From contig CAIOTP010000196.1 of assembly GCA_903861235.1 (NCBI GenBank), positions 1 to 12,150 on the forward strand: a stretch of 12,150 nucleotides of DNA, given 5' to 3'. This document shows positions 7,361 through 12,150 of the stretch, one piece after another; within the stretch, counting starts at the first letter, position 1; each line of letters opens with the position of its first letter. Origin of the DNA: an uncultured bacterium (GTDB taxonomy: Bacteria > Planctomycetota > Phycisphaerae > Phycisphaerales > SM1A02). Both the position numbers and the translations under genes were made by a program. The notes under the pieces were generated by a model. The model did no database searches. It was not told where the DNA came from and saw nothing but the letters and a program-made list of their open reading frames with translations.

Positions 7361-7866
7361 GCGAGCGCCTTCCACAGCGCCCAGGCTGCCATGCTCTTGC
7401 CGTCCTGGATCGTGCCGTCGGTGATCCAGGCGTCCACCTGTTCCGGACGGGCCTGCAGCACCTCGATCCGCTCACCCGGCTGCAGCCGACGCGGCACGGC
7501 CACCAGCTGCCGGGCGGCGAACACGTGCATCCATTCGTCGGAGAAGCCCGGCGTGGTCAGGAAGGCTCCCAGAGGCTCGATCCGGCCGGCACGCCAGCCG
7601 GTCTCCTCCTCCAGTTCACGACCGGCGCAGACGGCGGGCGACTCGTCCGGCTCCAGCTTTCCGGCACAGAACTCCACCAGCCATCGCTCCACGCTGATGC
7701 GGAAGTTGCGGATCAGCACCACGGATCCGTCGTCCAGCTGGGGCACCACGGTGACGGCGCCGGGATGCCGGACGATCAGCTTGGTCAGCTCGCTCCCGCC
7801 CGGCGGCGTGAAGCACACCCGATCCACGCCGAAGACATCTCCCTGCAGGATCCGGGTGGTTTGCAT
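7357..7866 (-). CDS. Nudix hydrolase, ADP-ribose pyrophosphatase-like
   Basis: Predicted cytoplasmic nucleoside-diphosphate-linked hydrolase of 169 aa. The Nudix box begins at G69 (GKLEPDE), continues through E75 and includes RELEEETGW at 83-91. It fits GX5EX7REUXEEXGU except that the last position is Trp, a variant I associate with the ADP-ribose/NudF-like subgroup. Other subgroup-like elements are the VEFCAGKLEPDE lead-in, where many members have E-x-PAG, and the AFLTTPGFSDE segment at 101-111, similar to the loop of ADP-ribose pyrophosphatases. Exact substrate is not decided by sequence. It is the first gene of the minus-strand run, and its stop overlaps the next start as ATGA. The ATG at 7866 has GAGG about 6 nt upstream. 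A much longer open frame continues upstream but runs across the divergent ABC gene and is rejected. Confidence 0.9.
   Translation of the reverse strand: MQTTRILQGDVFGVDRVCFTPPGGSELTKLIVRHPGAVTVVPQLDDGSVVLIRNFRISVERWLVEFCAGKLEPDESPAVCAGRELEEETGWRAGRIEPLGAFLTTPGFSDEWMHVFAARQLVAVPRRLQPGERIEVLQARPEQVDAWITDGTIQDGKSMAAWALWKALA
7368..7373 (-). promoter_or_regulatory. Shine-Dalgarno site deciding the M50-like gene start
   Basis: GGAAGG lies 7 nt before the ATG at 7360, inside the last codons of the Nudix gene. It supports this ATG, which overlaps the Nudix stop as ATGA, over the in-frame GTG 15 nt further upstream. Confidence 0.6.
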
Positions 7867-7879
7867 GAATCGCCTCAGC

Positions 7880-7884
7880 GGGGA
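7880..7884 (+). promoter_or_regulatory. Possible ribosome binding site supporting the GTG start of mlaF
   Basis: GGGGA lies 10 nt before the GTG at 7895. This favours the GTG over the two in-frame ATG codons at 7865 and 7919, whose upstream sequences have only weak purine runs. The spacing is slightly long, so the choice stays tentative. Confidence 0.4.
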
Positions 7885-7889
7885 TGATA
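7884..7889 (-). promoter_or_regulatory. Possible -10 box of the Nudix-to-secDF operon
   Basis: TATCAT (5 of 6 matches to TATAAT) sits on the minus strand 17 nt before the Nudix ATG, inside the short divergent gap. No good -35 box is seen at 16-18 nt spacing (TCGGGG at 17 nt), and the leader would be only about 10 nt. It is the only promoter-like element I see at the head of the long minus-strand run, but it could be chance. Confidence 0.3.
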
Positions 7890-7894
7890 CGCCG

Positions 7895-8704
7895 GTGTCC
7901 ACCGACCCCGAGCCCGTGATGCGCGTGCAGGACCTGCACAAGTCCTTCGGCACGCTGAAGGTGCTGCGGGGCGTCACGATCGGATTCCCTCGAGGTCGAA
8001 CCACCGTGGTCATGGGGCCCAGCGGCTGCGGCAAGAGCGTGCTCCTGAAGCACCTGGTGCGACTGGAGCGGCCCACCCGAGGCGAGGTCTGGTTCGGAGG
8101 CACGCGGATCGACGCCCTGCCGGAGCGGGAGCTCTCCTCCACGCGACGAAGGATCGGCTTCCTCTTCCAGCAGGGCGCACTCTTCGATTCGCTCACCGTG
8201 GGCGACAACGTGGCCTTTCCGCTGGTGGAACACGGTCTGACCCGCGACGGAGCGCGTGATCCCCGAGTGCTGCAGGTGCTTCGGATGGTCGGGCTGGAGG
8301 AGAAGGTCCGACAGATGCCCGCCGACCTGTCGGGCGGACAGCGGAAGCGGATCGCGCTGGCTCGCGCCATCGTGCTGCAGCCCGAGGTGGTGCTCTACGA
8401 CGAGCCGACCACGGGACTGGACCCGATCACCAGCGACGTGATCAACGAGCTCATCCTGAAGCTGGCCGACGAACTGGGCATCACCAGCGTGGTGGTGACC
8501 CACGACCTGACGAGCGCCTTCAAGGTGGCCGACCGCATGGTCATGCTGCACGAGGGCCGGGTCCGTCTCGAGGGTGGACCCGAGACCTTCCGCCACAGTC
8601 AGGACCCCGTGGTCACCCGGTTCCTGCGCGGCGAGGCCAATCCCGAGGAACTGGCGGAGATCCAGCGGGCTCATGCCGCCCCGCCGTCGCCCTCCTCCGC
8701 GTAG
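7895..8704 (+). CDS. mlaF: ABC transporter ATP-binding protein, MlaF-like
   Basis: Cytoplasmic ATPase of a predicted MCE-type lipid transport ABC system (maintenance of lipid asymmetry family), 269 aa from the chosen start. Motifs in order: Walker A GPSGCGKS at 41-48, Q-loop FLFQQGALFDSLTVGDNVAF with Q92, signature LSGGQRKR at 145-152, Walker B VVLYDEP at 165-171, and H-loop THD with H203. The GALFDSLTVxxNVxFPL segment after the Q-loop is characteristic of MlaF-type ATPases. Start choice: GTG at 7895 has GGGGA 10 nt upstream and gives an N-terminus MSTDPEPVMRVQDLHKSFG that looks typical. ATG at 7919 is an alternative. ATG at 7865 would overlap the divergent Nudix start codon. It is followed after 12 bp by the MCE-domain gene. 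No MlaE-like permease is nearby, so that subunit must be encoded elsewhere. Confidence 0.93.
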   Translation: MSTDPEPVMRVQDLHKSFGTLKVLRGVTIGFPRGRTTVVMGPSGCGKSVLLKHLVRLERPTRGEVWFGGTRIDALPERELSSTRRRIGFLFQQGALFDSLTVGDNVAFPLVEHGLTRDGARDPRVLQVLRMVGLEEKVRQMPADLSGGQRKRIALARAIVLQPEVVLYDEPTTGLDPITSDVINELILKLADELGITSVVVTHDLTSAFKVADRMVMLHEGRVRLEGGPETFRHSQDPVVTRFLRGEANPEELAEIQRAHAAPPSPSSA

Positions 8705-8716
8705 ATTCCACCTCCC

Positions 8717-9349
8717 ATGCGTCGCACCCAGCAGGATTTCGTGGTCGGGCTGACCTCCATCGTCGCCCTGGCGGGTCTCTCGGGCCTGCTGCTGCTCTTT
8801 GGCGAGCTCACCTTCCTGTTCGAGAGTTCCTACCGCATGGTCATGACCGCCAACGCGGCGTCCGGGCTCCGCAAGGGAAGCCAGGTCATGTTCGAGGGCG
8901 TGCCGGTGGGCGAAGTCGAACGGGTGGCGCTCGACCCGACGGCGAGCCTGCCCGTGAGGTTCACCCTCCGGATCGCCAGCAGGCATCGCCTGCCCCAGGG
9001 CGTGCAGCCGAGGCTCTCGGCCGGGCTCCTTGGAGGCGGCACGCGACTGGACCTGCGGGTGCCGGCCGGGGCGGATCCCGCCAAGCTGCCGCTCATCGAT
9101 CCCAAGGAACCGCCCGCGCTTTCCGCTCGCTTCGTCTCGACCGGCGACCAGATTGACGCCGTGCTCGAGGGACTCAACGGCGCGATCGCCAAGGCCAGCA
9201 CGGGCGAGGGCACCATGGGCCGGCTGATGAACGACCCGAAGCTCTACAACGATCTCTCCGAGTCCGCGGAGCGGCTCAGCCAGACGCTGCGTGACCTGCA
9301 GGCCATGGTCCGGCGGATCCGGGACGAGGGTCTGGAAGTCAGGTTCTGA
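8717..9349 (+). CDS. mlaD: MCE-domain (MlaD-like) lipid transport protein
   Basis: Predicted periplasmic, inner-membrane-anchored substrate-binding subunit of an Mla-type phospholipid transporter, 210 aa. One N-terminal TM helix (about 8-29, FVVGLTSIVALAGLSGLLLL) anchors a single MCE domain (about 37-115), with the family's AASGLRKGSQVMFEGVPVGE segment at 47-66 and the hydrophobic pore-loop region near SAGLLGGGTRLDL (101-113). Residues about 140-205 are helical; they include GEGTMGRLMNDPKLYNDL, a segment common in MCE proteins of mlaD type, and end in a charged C-terminus. It lies 12 bp after the mlaF-like ATPase. No clear Shine-Dalgarno sequence precedes the ATG. The length is a little above E. 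coli MlaD (183 aa). One MCE domain means it would be expected to form a ring of copies rather than a long tube like PqiB or YebT. Confidence 0.92.
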   Translation: MRRTQQDFVVGLTSIVALAGLSGLLLLFGELTFLFESSYRMVMTANAASGLRKGSQVMFEGVPVGEVERVALDPTASLPVRFTLRIASRHRLPQGVQPRLSAGLLGGGTRLDLRVPAGADPAKLPLIDPKEPPALSARFVSTGDQIDAVLEGLNGAIAKASTGEGTMGRLMNDPKLYNDLSESAERLSQTLRDLQAMVRRIRDEGLEVRF

Positions 9350-9375
9350 ACGGTCCGGGCGGGGCCCGCAAGCAG

Positions 9376-9405
9376 GAACGCCGCGACCGGACGGCCGCGG
9401 CGTTC
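9376..9405. terminator. Hairpin between convergent mlaD and lipoprotein genes
   Basis: A perfect 10-bp inverted repeat (GAACGCCGCG / CGCGGCGTTC; arms 9376-9385 and 9396-9405) encloses a 10-nt spacer. It sits in the 88-bp gap between two convergent stop codons. The plus-strand flank is only moderately T-rich (GAGTTCTGGCTCTGT), with no clean T-run on either side. Position and stem strength suggest a bidirectional transcription terminator, but the missing T-run keeps this uncertain. Confidence 0.7.
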
Positions 9406-9437
9406 GAGTTCTGGCTCTGTCGTCGATCCAGGCGCGG

Positions 9438-10043
9438 TCAGTCGACCACGATCACCTCGACCCGGCGGCTCAACGCCTTGGTCTTCAGCGGAACATCGGG
9501 GCCGTAGCTCGACAGCGACATCACCTTGCCGTCCATGCCCTTGCCGATCATGTACTCGCGCACCGCGTAGGCGCGGTCGAAGCCCAGGTGATAGTTGCTC
9601 TTGAAGCCCGACTTCTTGATCGGGTCGGTGTCGGTGAAGCCCGCAACGCGGATGAACTTGCCCTTGTACTTGTCGTTGAGCACCGCCACCATCTTGTCCA
9701 GGCTCTTCTTGGCCGTGTCACGCAGCGAGGTCTTGCCGCTGTCGAACAGCACGTCCCCTTCGATGCTCACATGCACCTCGTTGCCCACACGGGTGGCGGA
9801 GATGCCCTCGATGCCCGCGAAGTCCTTGCTGGCGGTGTCGCCGCTCTTGCCGGCGTCCGCGGCGCGGGCACCGGCGGCGTCGCGCTCGGCCATGGCCGCA
9901 TCGCGATCCTTCTCGGCCTTCTCCAACTGCGCACGCAGATCGGCATTCTCGTTCTCGAGGTCGGTGACCTTGTTCTTGTCGTTGCAGCCGGTCAGGGCGA
10001 AGGCCAGGGCCAGGGCGGCCAGGGCGAGCGGGCGAGTCATCAT
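9438..10043 (-). CDS. OmpA/Pal-like peptidoglycan-associated lipoprotein
   Basis: Predicted outer-envelope lipoprotein of 201 aa. The signal peptide ends in lipobox LTGC with Cys20 (Cys19 if the second ATG is used). Residues about 22-62 are charged and heptad-like (DLENENADLRAQLEKAEKD), probably a coiled coil. The OmpA C-terminal domain covers about 95-201: VLFDSGKTSLRDTAKKSL, GFTDTDP at 135-141, NYHLGFDRAYAVREYM with R157, and a closing LSRRVEV. D138 and R157 match the Asp and Arg that hold diaminopimelate in OmpA/Pal proteins. The usual GHTD reads GFTD and the usual NRRV reads SRRV, so the site departs slightly from consensus. No TolA/TolB genes are nearby, so Pal identity is not claimed. 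It is preceded by AAGGAAG (10049-10055), a good ribosome site, and a promoter-like sequence. It probably links the envelope to peptidoglycan. Confidence 0.92.
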   Translation of the reverse strand: MMTRPLALAALALAFALTGCNDKNKVTDLENENADLRAQLEKAEKDRDAAMAERDAAGARAADAGKSGDTASKDFAGIEGISATRVGNEVHVSIEGDVLFDSGKTSLRDTAKKSLDKMVAVLNDKYKGKFIRVAGFTDTDPIKKSGFKSNYHLGFDRAYAVREYMIGKGMDGKVMSLSSYGPDVPLKTKALSRRVEVIVVD

Positions 10044-10100
10044 GATTTCTTCCTTGAAATGGTGTGGAGTGTCCAGGGCCGAATCCCGGCCGCTGCCCGT

Positions 10101-10129
10101 ATGGCACGGCGCCGGGGCCGGATTGTCAA
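10101..10129 (-). promoter_or_regulatory. Putative sigma-70 promoter of the OmpA-like lipoprotein gene
   Basis: On the minus strand a perfect TTGACA (-35, 10124-10129) is followed by a 17-nt GC-rich spacer and TGCCAT (-10, 10101-10106; 3 of 6 matches). It lies in the 99-bp gap between the prepilin peptidase stop and the lipoprotein ATG and would give a leader of about 50 nt. The -35 and spacing are ideal but the -10 is poor, so the call is moderate. It would let the lipoprotein be expressed apart from the upstream xse-pilD genes. Confidence 0.5.
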
Positions 10130-10142
10130 GTGTCAGGCGACC

Positions 10143-11315
10143 TCAGGCGATGCCGAACAGCACCCGTGCCGCCGGAACCACCCAGGGCCTTCCGAGGTAG
10201 ACCAGGACGCAGGCCATCGCAAGATGCGGCCCGTAAGGCAGTTCCCGAGCCGGTTGGCCCCGCCACTTCGCCAGGCCTCCGCTGACGGCCACCCAGGCCA
10301 GAGCCAGAAACGGGGCCGCCAGGAACACCAGGGCCGAGTCCCTCCACCCGAGCACGACCCCCGCCGCCGCCATGAGATGGACATCGCCCAGCCCCATGGC
10401 CTCGCGGCCGAAGGCCAGGGTGCCCAGGATCCGGGTGATCCAGATCGAGCCCGCCCCCACCAGAAGTCCCAGGCCGGAGGCCCCCAAGGCCAGCCACACG
10501 GGCCCCTCGGCGGCCAGAGCCCCGGTGGTCACGAACCGGTGCCCCAGCAGCATGCCGATCAGTGGCATCAGGAGAAACGGCACCTCCTTGAGCACCTCGC
10601 GTCGGGAGCGAGCCGGAGTCCAGTCCTGGTCCTGACCGGCGGCCTCGAAGGTGCGCGACACCAGGCCCAGCTGCAAGGCGACCGCTGCCGCGATCACCCC
10701 GAGCAAGCCGCCCACCCCGGCCGCACACCAGGCAGGCGAAGGCGAGCCGCACGGCCAGCCCGCGGCCAGAGCACCGGATCCTCCTCGAAAGGCCGTCGCC
10801 TGCACGGTCATGGCCACCAGGCCCACCACGATGGCCAGGCCGGTGACTGGAAGCGGCACGAAGCCCGTCTCGGCGTCGATCAACGCGATGGCCAGGAGGC
10901 AGCCCCAGAGCACCAGCACCGCGATGAACGCCGGCATGGCATGCCACGGCCCCAGTCGCAGCCACCACCAGGCGTCCGAGCCCGGCGGTTCCTGCCAGGG
11001 CCCCGCGAAGAGCAACGCGAACGAGCCGGCGAACAGCGACGCCGAGCCCAGTTCCACCAGCAGGTGCCCCGGCCCCAGACGAACCCCGCAGGTTCGGCAC
11101 CTGCCGCGAAGCGCGATCCACGAGATCAGCGGCACATTCTCCCACCAACGCAGCCCCCGACCGCAGGTGGAGCAGCGGCTCGGCGGCGACACGATGCCCT
11201 GCCGCCGCGGCCATCGCCACGCGACCACGTTCACGAAGCTGCCCACGCACGCCCCGAGCGCAAAGAGAAACGCCCCCTGCAGCAACGTGGGCACCAGCAT
11301 GACCAGGCGATCCAT
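10143..11315 (-). CDS. Prepilin peptidase / N-methyltransferase with enlarged membrane domain
   Basis: Inner-membrane aspartic protease of the PilD/GspO type, 390 aa, that cleaves and N-methylates type IV pilins or pseudopilins. The N-terminal part has GACVGSFVNVVAWRWPRRQG (21-40) and a four-cysteine cluster (C48, C51, C73, C76) of the cytosolic zinc-binding methylase domain. The peptidase part has D147 in AIALIDAETG and the GxGD motif MGLGD with D311. Both catalytic aspartates are present. They are about 164 residues apart, against about 60-65 in typical PilD proteins, because of an insertion (about 175-275) with extra hydrophobic segments and a charged stretch (SRREVLKEV). No pilus genes are nearby, so its substrates are encoded elsewhere. 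The ATG at 11315 lies 15 bp after xseB; an ATG at codon 6 is a weaker alternative. Probably in an operon with xseA and xseB. Confidence 0.92.
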   Translation of the reverse strand: MDRLVMLVPTLLQGAFLFALGACVGSFVNVVAWRWPRRQGIVSPPSRCSTCGRGLRWWENVPLISWIALRGRCRTCGVRLGPGHLLVELGSASLFAGSFALLFAGPWQEPPGSDAWWWLRLGPWHAMPAFIAVLVLWGCLLAIALIDAETGFVPLPVTGLAIVVGLVAMTVQATAFRGGSGALAAGWPCGSPSPAWCAAGVGGLLGVIAAAVALQLGLVSRTFEAAGQDQDWTPARSRREVLKEVPFLLMPLIGMLLGHRFVTTGALAAEGPVWLALGASGLGLLVGAGSIWITRILGTLAFGREAMGLGDVHLMAAAGVVLGWRDSALVFLAAPFLALAWVAVSGGLAKWRGQPARELPYGPHLAMACVLVYLGRPWVVPAARVLFGIA

Positions 11316-11330
11316 GCCCGGATCGGCGGC

Positions 11331-11582
11331 TCAGCCGCCCTCGCCTTGGACGAGGCGCTCGAGCCCCATCTGCTGGATGCGGCGTTCTGCGTCGTCCAGG
11401 ATCCCTCGGCAGCGGGTGACGAGCTTCTGACCCTCCTCGAACGCCTTCAGGCTCTCTTCCAGGGGCACCTCGCCCTGCTCCATGCGGCGGACGAGCGCCT
11501 CGAGCCGCTCCATGGCCTTCTCGTAGGTGAGGGATTCTTCCTCCGCCGCGGAGGTCGGCTTTCGTGAGGCTTCCTTCGCCAT
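11331..11582 (-). CDS. xseB: Exodeoxyribonuclease VII small subunit
   Basis: Small subunit of exonuclease VII, which with the large subunit degrades single-stranded DNA into oligonucleotides. The protein is 83 aa, normal for XseB. It shows the family pattern LTYEKAMERLEALVRRMEQG (18-37) followed by VPLEESLKAFEEGQKLVTRC (39-58), forming the two helices that bind XseA. A short charged extension (about residues 1-16, Lys/Ser/Glu-rich) precedes the core. It lies 9 bp after the xseA stop, with only a weak ribosome site (GCAGGG) inside the end of xseA, so its translation may be coupled to xseA. The prepilin peptidase follows after 15 bp. Confidence 0.96.
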   Translation of the reverse strand: MAKEASRKPTSAAEEESLTYEKAMERLEALVRRMEQGEVPLEESLKAFEEGQKLVTRCRGILDDAERRIQQMGLERLVQGEGG

Positions 11583-11591
11583 GCGGGGAAT

Positions 11592-12150
11592 CTACCCTGC
11601 GGGCTCCACGCGGGAGCGGATCTCGCCGACATGCACGCGTGTGCGGAGGAGGTCGCCAGGCTTGACCTGGGCGGCGCCCCGAACCGGTCGGCCGGCGGCA
11701 TCGAGCGTGATGGAGTAGCCACGTGAGAGCACCTGCGTGGGCGAGACGGACGCCAGGCGGTCGGCCAGAGCTGCCAGGCGGGTCGCACGGTCGCTCCTGG
11801 CTCGGGCGGCCGTGATCACCATGCGACGCGCCAGGCTCAGGGCCCGTTCGCGGGCCGTGACCAGCCGAAGCATGGGACTCTGCGACTGCAGGCGAGAAGC
11901 CATGGCCTTCAGACGCTCCCTCGGCACCCGCAAGCCGCCCTTGGGATCGCGCAGGCAGGGTCGCGTGGCCAGCGAGCGAAGGCGCTCCTGCCCTCGTCGC
12001 AGCGAATGCCGCACACGGAGCCCGAGGGCGTCCGCCAGGCCGTGAAGCTGCTGTCGCAGTTCCTCGCGGTCGGGAAGCACCGCCATCATGGCCTGCGTGG
12101 GGGTGCTGGCTCGATGATCCGCCACCAGGTCGATCACCGTGATGTCCGAC
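11592..12150 (-). CDS. xseA: Exodeoxyribonuclease VII large subunit, C-terminal part (cut by window edge)
   Basis: Catalytic subunit of exonuclease VII; about the last 185 residues are visible and the N-terminal OB-fold lies beyond the window. The visible part starts with SDITVIDLVADHRASTPTQA, the family's (GHE)xDxTxxDxxADxRAxTPxxA active-site segment. A long Arg-rich coiled-coil region follows, then the C-terminal LSRGYSITLDAAGRPVRGA and ...KPGDLL elements typical of XseA. The apparent start at 12137 is an internal Val codon (GTG), since the frame and the family motif continue upstream to the window edge. It overlaps nothing and is followed 9 bp later by xseB, the usual pairing. Confidence 0.95.
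   Translation of the reverse strand, partial: SDITVIDLVADHRASTPTQAMMAVLPDREELRQQLHGLADALGLRVRHSLRRGQERLRSLATRPCLRDPKGGLRVPRERLKAMASRLQSQSPMLRLVTARERALSLARRMVITAARARSDRATRLAALADRLASVSPTQVLSRGYSITLDAAGRPVRGAAQVKPGDLLRTRVHVGEIRSRVEPAG

Noticed and set aside
7361..7375. GTG at 7375 as start of the M50-like gene
   Set aside because: The ATG at 7360 has a well-placed GGAAGG and the same ATGA stop-start overlap seen at two other junctions of this operon.
7867..8370. An N-terminal extension of the Nudix protein to 337 aa
   Set aside because: The extension runs antisense to the ABC ATPase. The Nudix domain is complete from the ATG at 7866.
7616..8986. A 456-codon minus-strand open frame opposite mlaF and mlaD
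   Set aside because: It overlaps two genes with complete family motifs and shows low-complexity His/Gln/Gly/Arg sequence.
11325..11339. Small hairpin (GGCGGC-TCA-GCCGCC) over the xseB stop codon, as a terminator
   Set aside because: The stem is 6 bp with a 3-nt loop and no T-run, and the next gene begins 15 bp later on the same strand. Chance is likely in GC-rich DNA.
9291..11567. A 758-codon plus-strand open frame opposite the lipoprotein and prepilin peptidase
   Set aside because: It has shadow-type composition, no domains, and it crosses the convergent terminator region and three well-supported genes.
12135..12137. GTG at 12137 as a start codon for a short independent protein
   Set aside because: The frame and the XseA active-site motif continue upstream to the window edge, so this is an internal Val codon.
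1..12150. CRISPR arrays, tRNAs, insertion sequences, phage or other mobile elements
   Set aside because: No direct-repeat arrays, transposase motifs, terminal inverted repeats or tRNA-like cloverleaf sequences were seen. The segment is almost fully occupied by housekeeping-type genes.

Overview
This is a high-GC bacterial chromosomal segment with densely packed housekeeping genes on both strands. The best guess for the source is a planctomycete, possibly of the Phycisphaerae type. This rests on the SecD-SecF fusion with an enlarged SecF periplasmic part, a rhomboid and a site-2-protease-like protein with the same short C-terminal tail, and a prepilin peptidase with a long insertion. It is an inference from gene style; no 16S rRNA or other marker is present. 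No tRNA, rRNA, CRISPR array, insertion sequence or prophage was seen.

Region A (minus strand, about 7866 down to 1) reads as one operon: Nudix hydrolase, M50-like membrane protein, rhomboid protease, tgt, yajC, secDF, and a cut-off small membrane protein. The tgt-yajC-secD-secF order is the classical bacterial arrangement. The unusual part is what sits in front of it: a Nudix enzyme and two intramembrane-protease-family proteins. Three junctions (Nudix/M50-like, rhomboid/tgt, tgt/yajC) are ATGA stop-start overlaps. The other gaps are 9 to 31 bp, so the genes are probably co-transcribed and several are translationally coupled.

Region B (plus strand, 7895-9349) is a divergent pair encoding an MlaF-type ABC ATPase and an MlaD-type MCE-domain protein, which are lipid transport components. 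The MlaE permease is not in the window. The pair ends at a perfect 10-bp inverted repeat that separates it from a convergent gene.

Region C (minus strand, 12150 down to 9438) holds the C-terminal part of xseA, then xseB, a prepilin peptidase, and an OmpA/Pal-like peptidoglycan-associated lipoprotein. The lipoprotein has a probable promoter of its own with a perfect TTGACA -35 box.

The most interesting points are these. (1) The M50-like protein keeps the fold signature but has lost two of the three expected zinc ligands (HExxH became HEGIR, and PLDGG became PLTGG). (2) The adjacent active-looking rhomboid and this apparent pseudoprotease end in the same roughly 34-residue tail although their membrane domains are unrelated, which suggests a common partner or degradation signal. 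(3) The SecF half of SecDF appears to carry a second copy of its periplasmic beta-alpha-beta-beta unit. Together they suggest a membrane proteolysis or quality-control module tied to the Sec operon. That is a hypothesis, not something the sequence proves.
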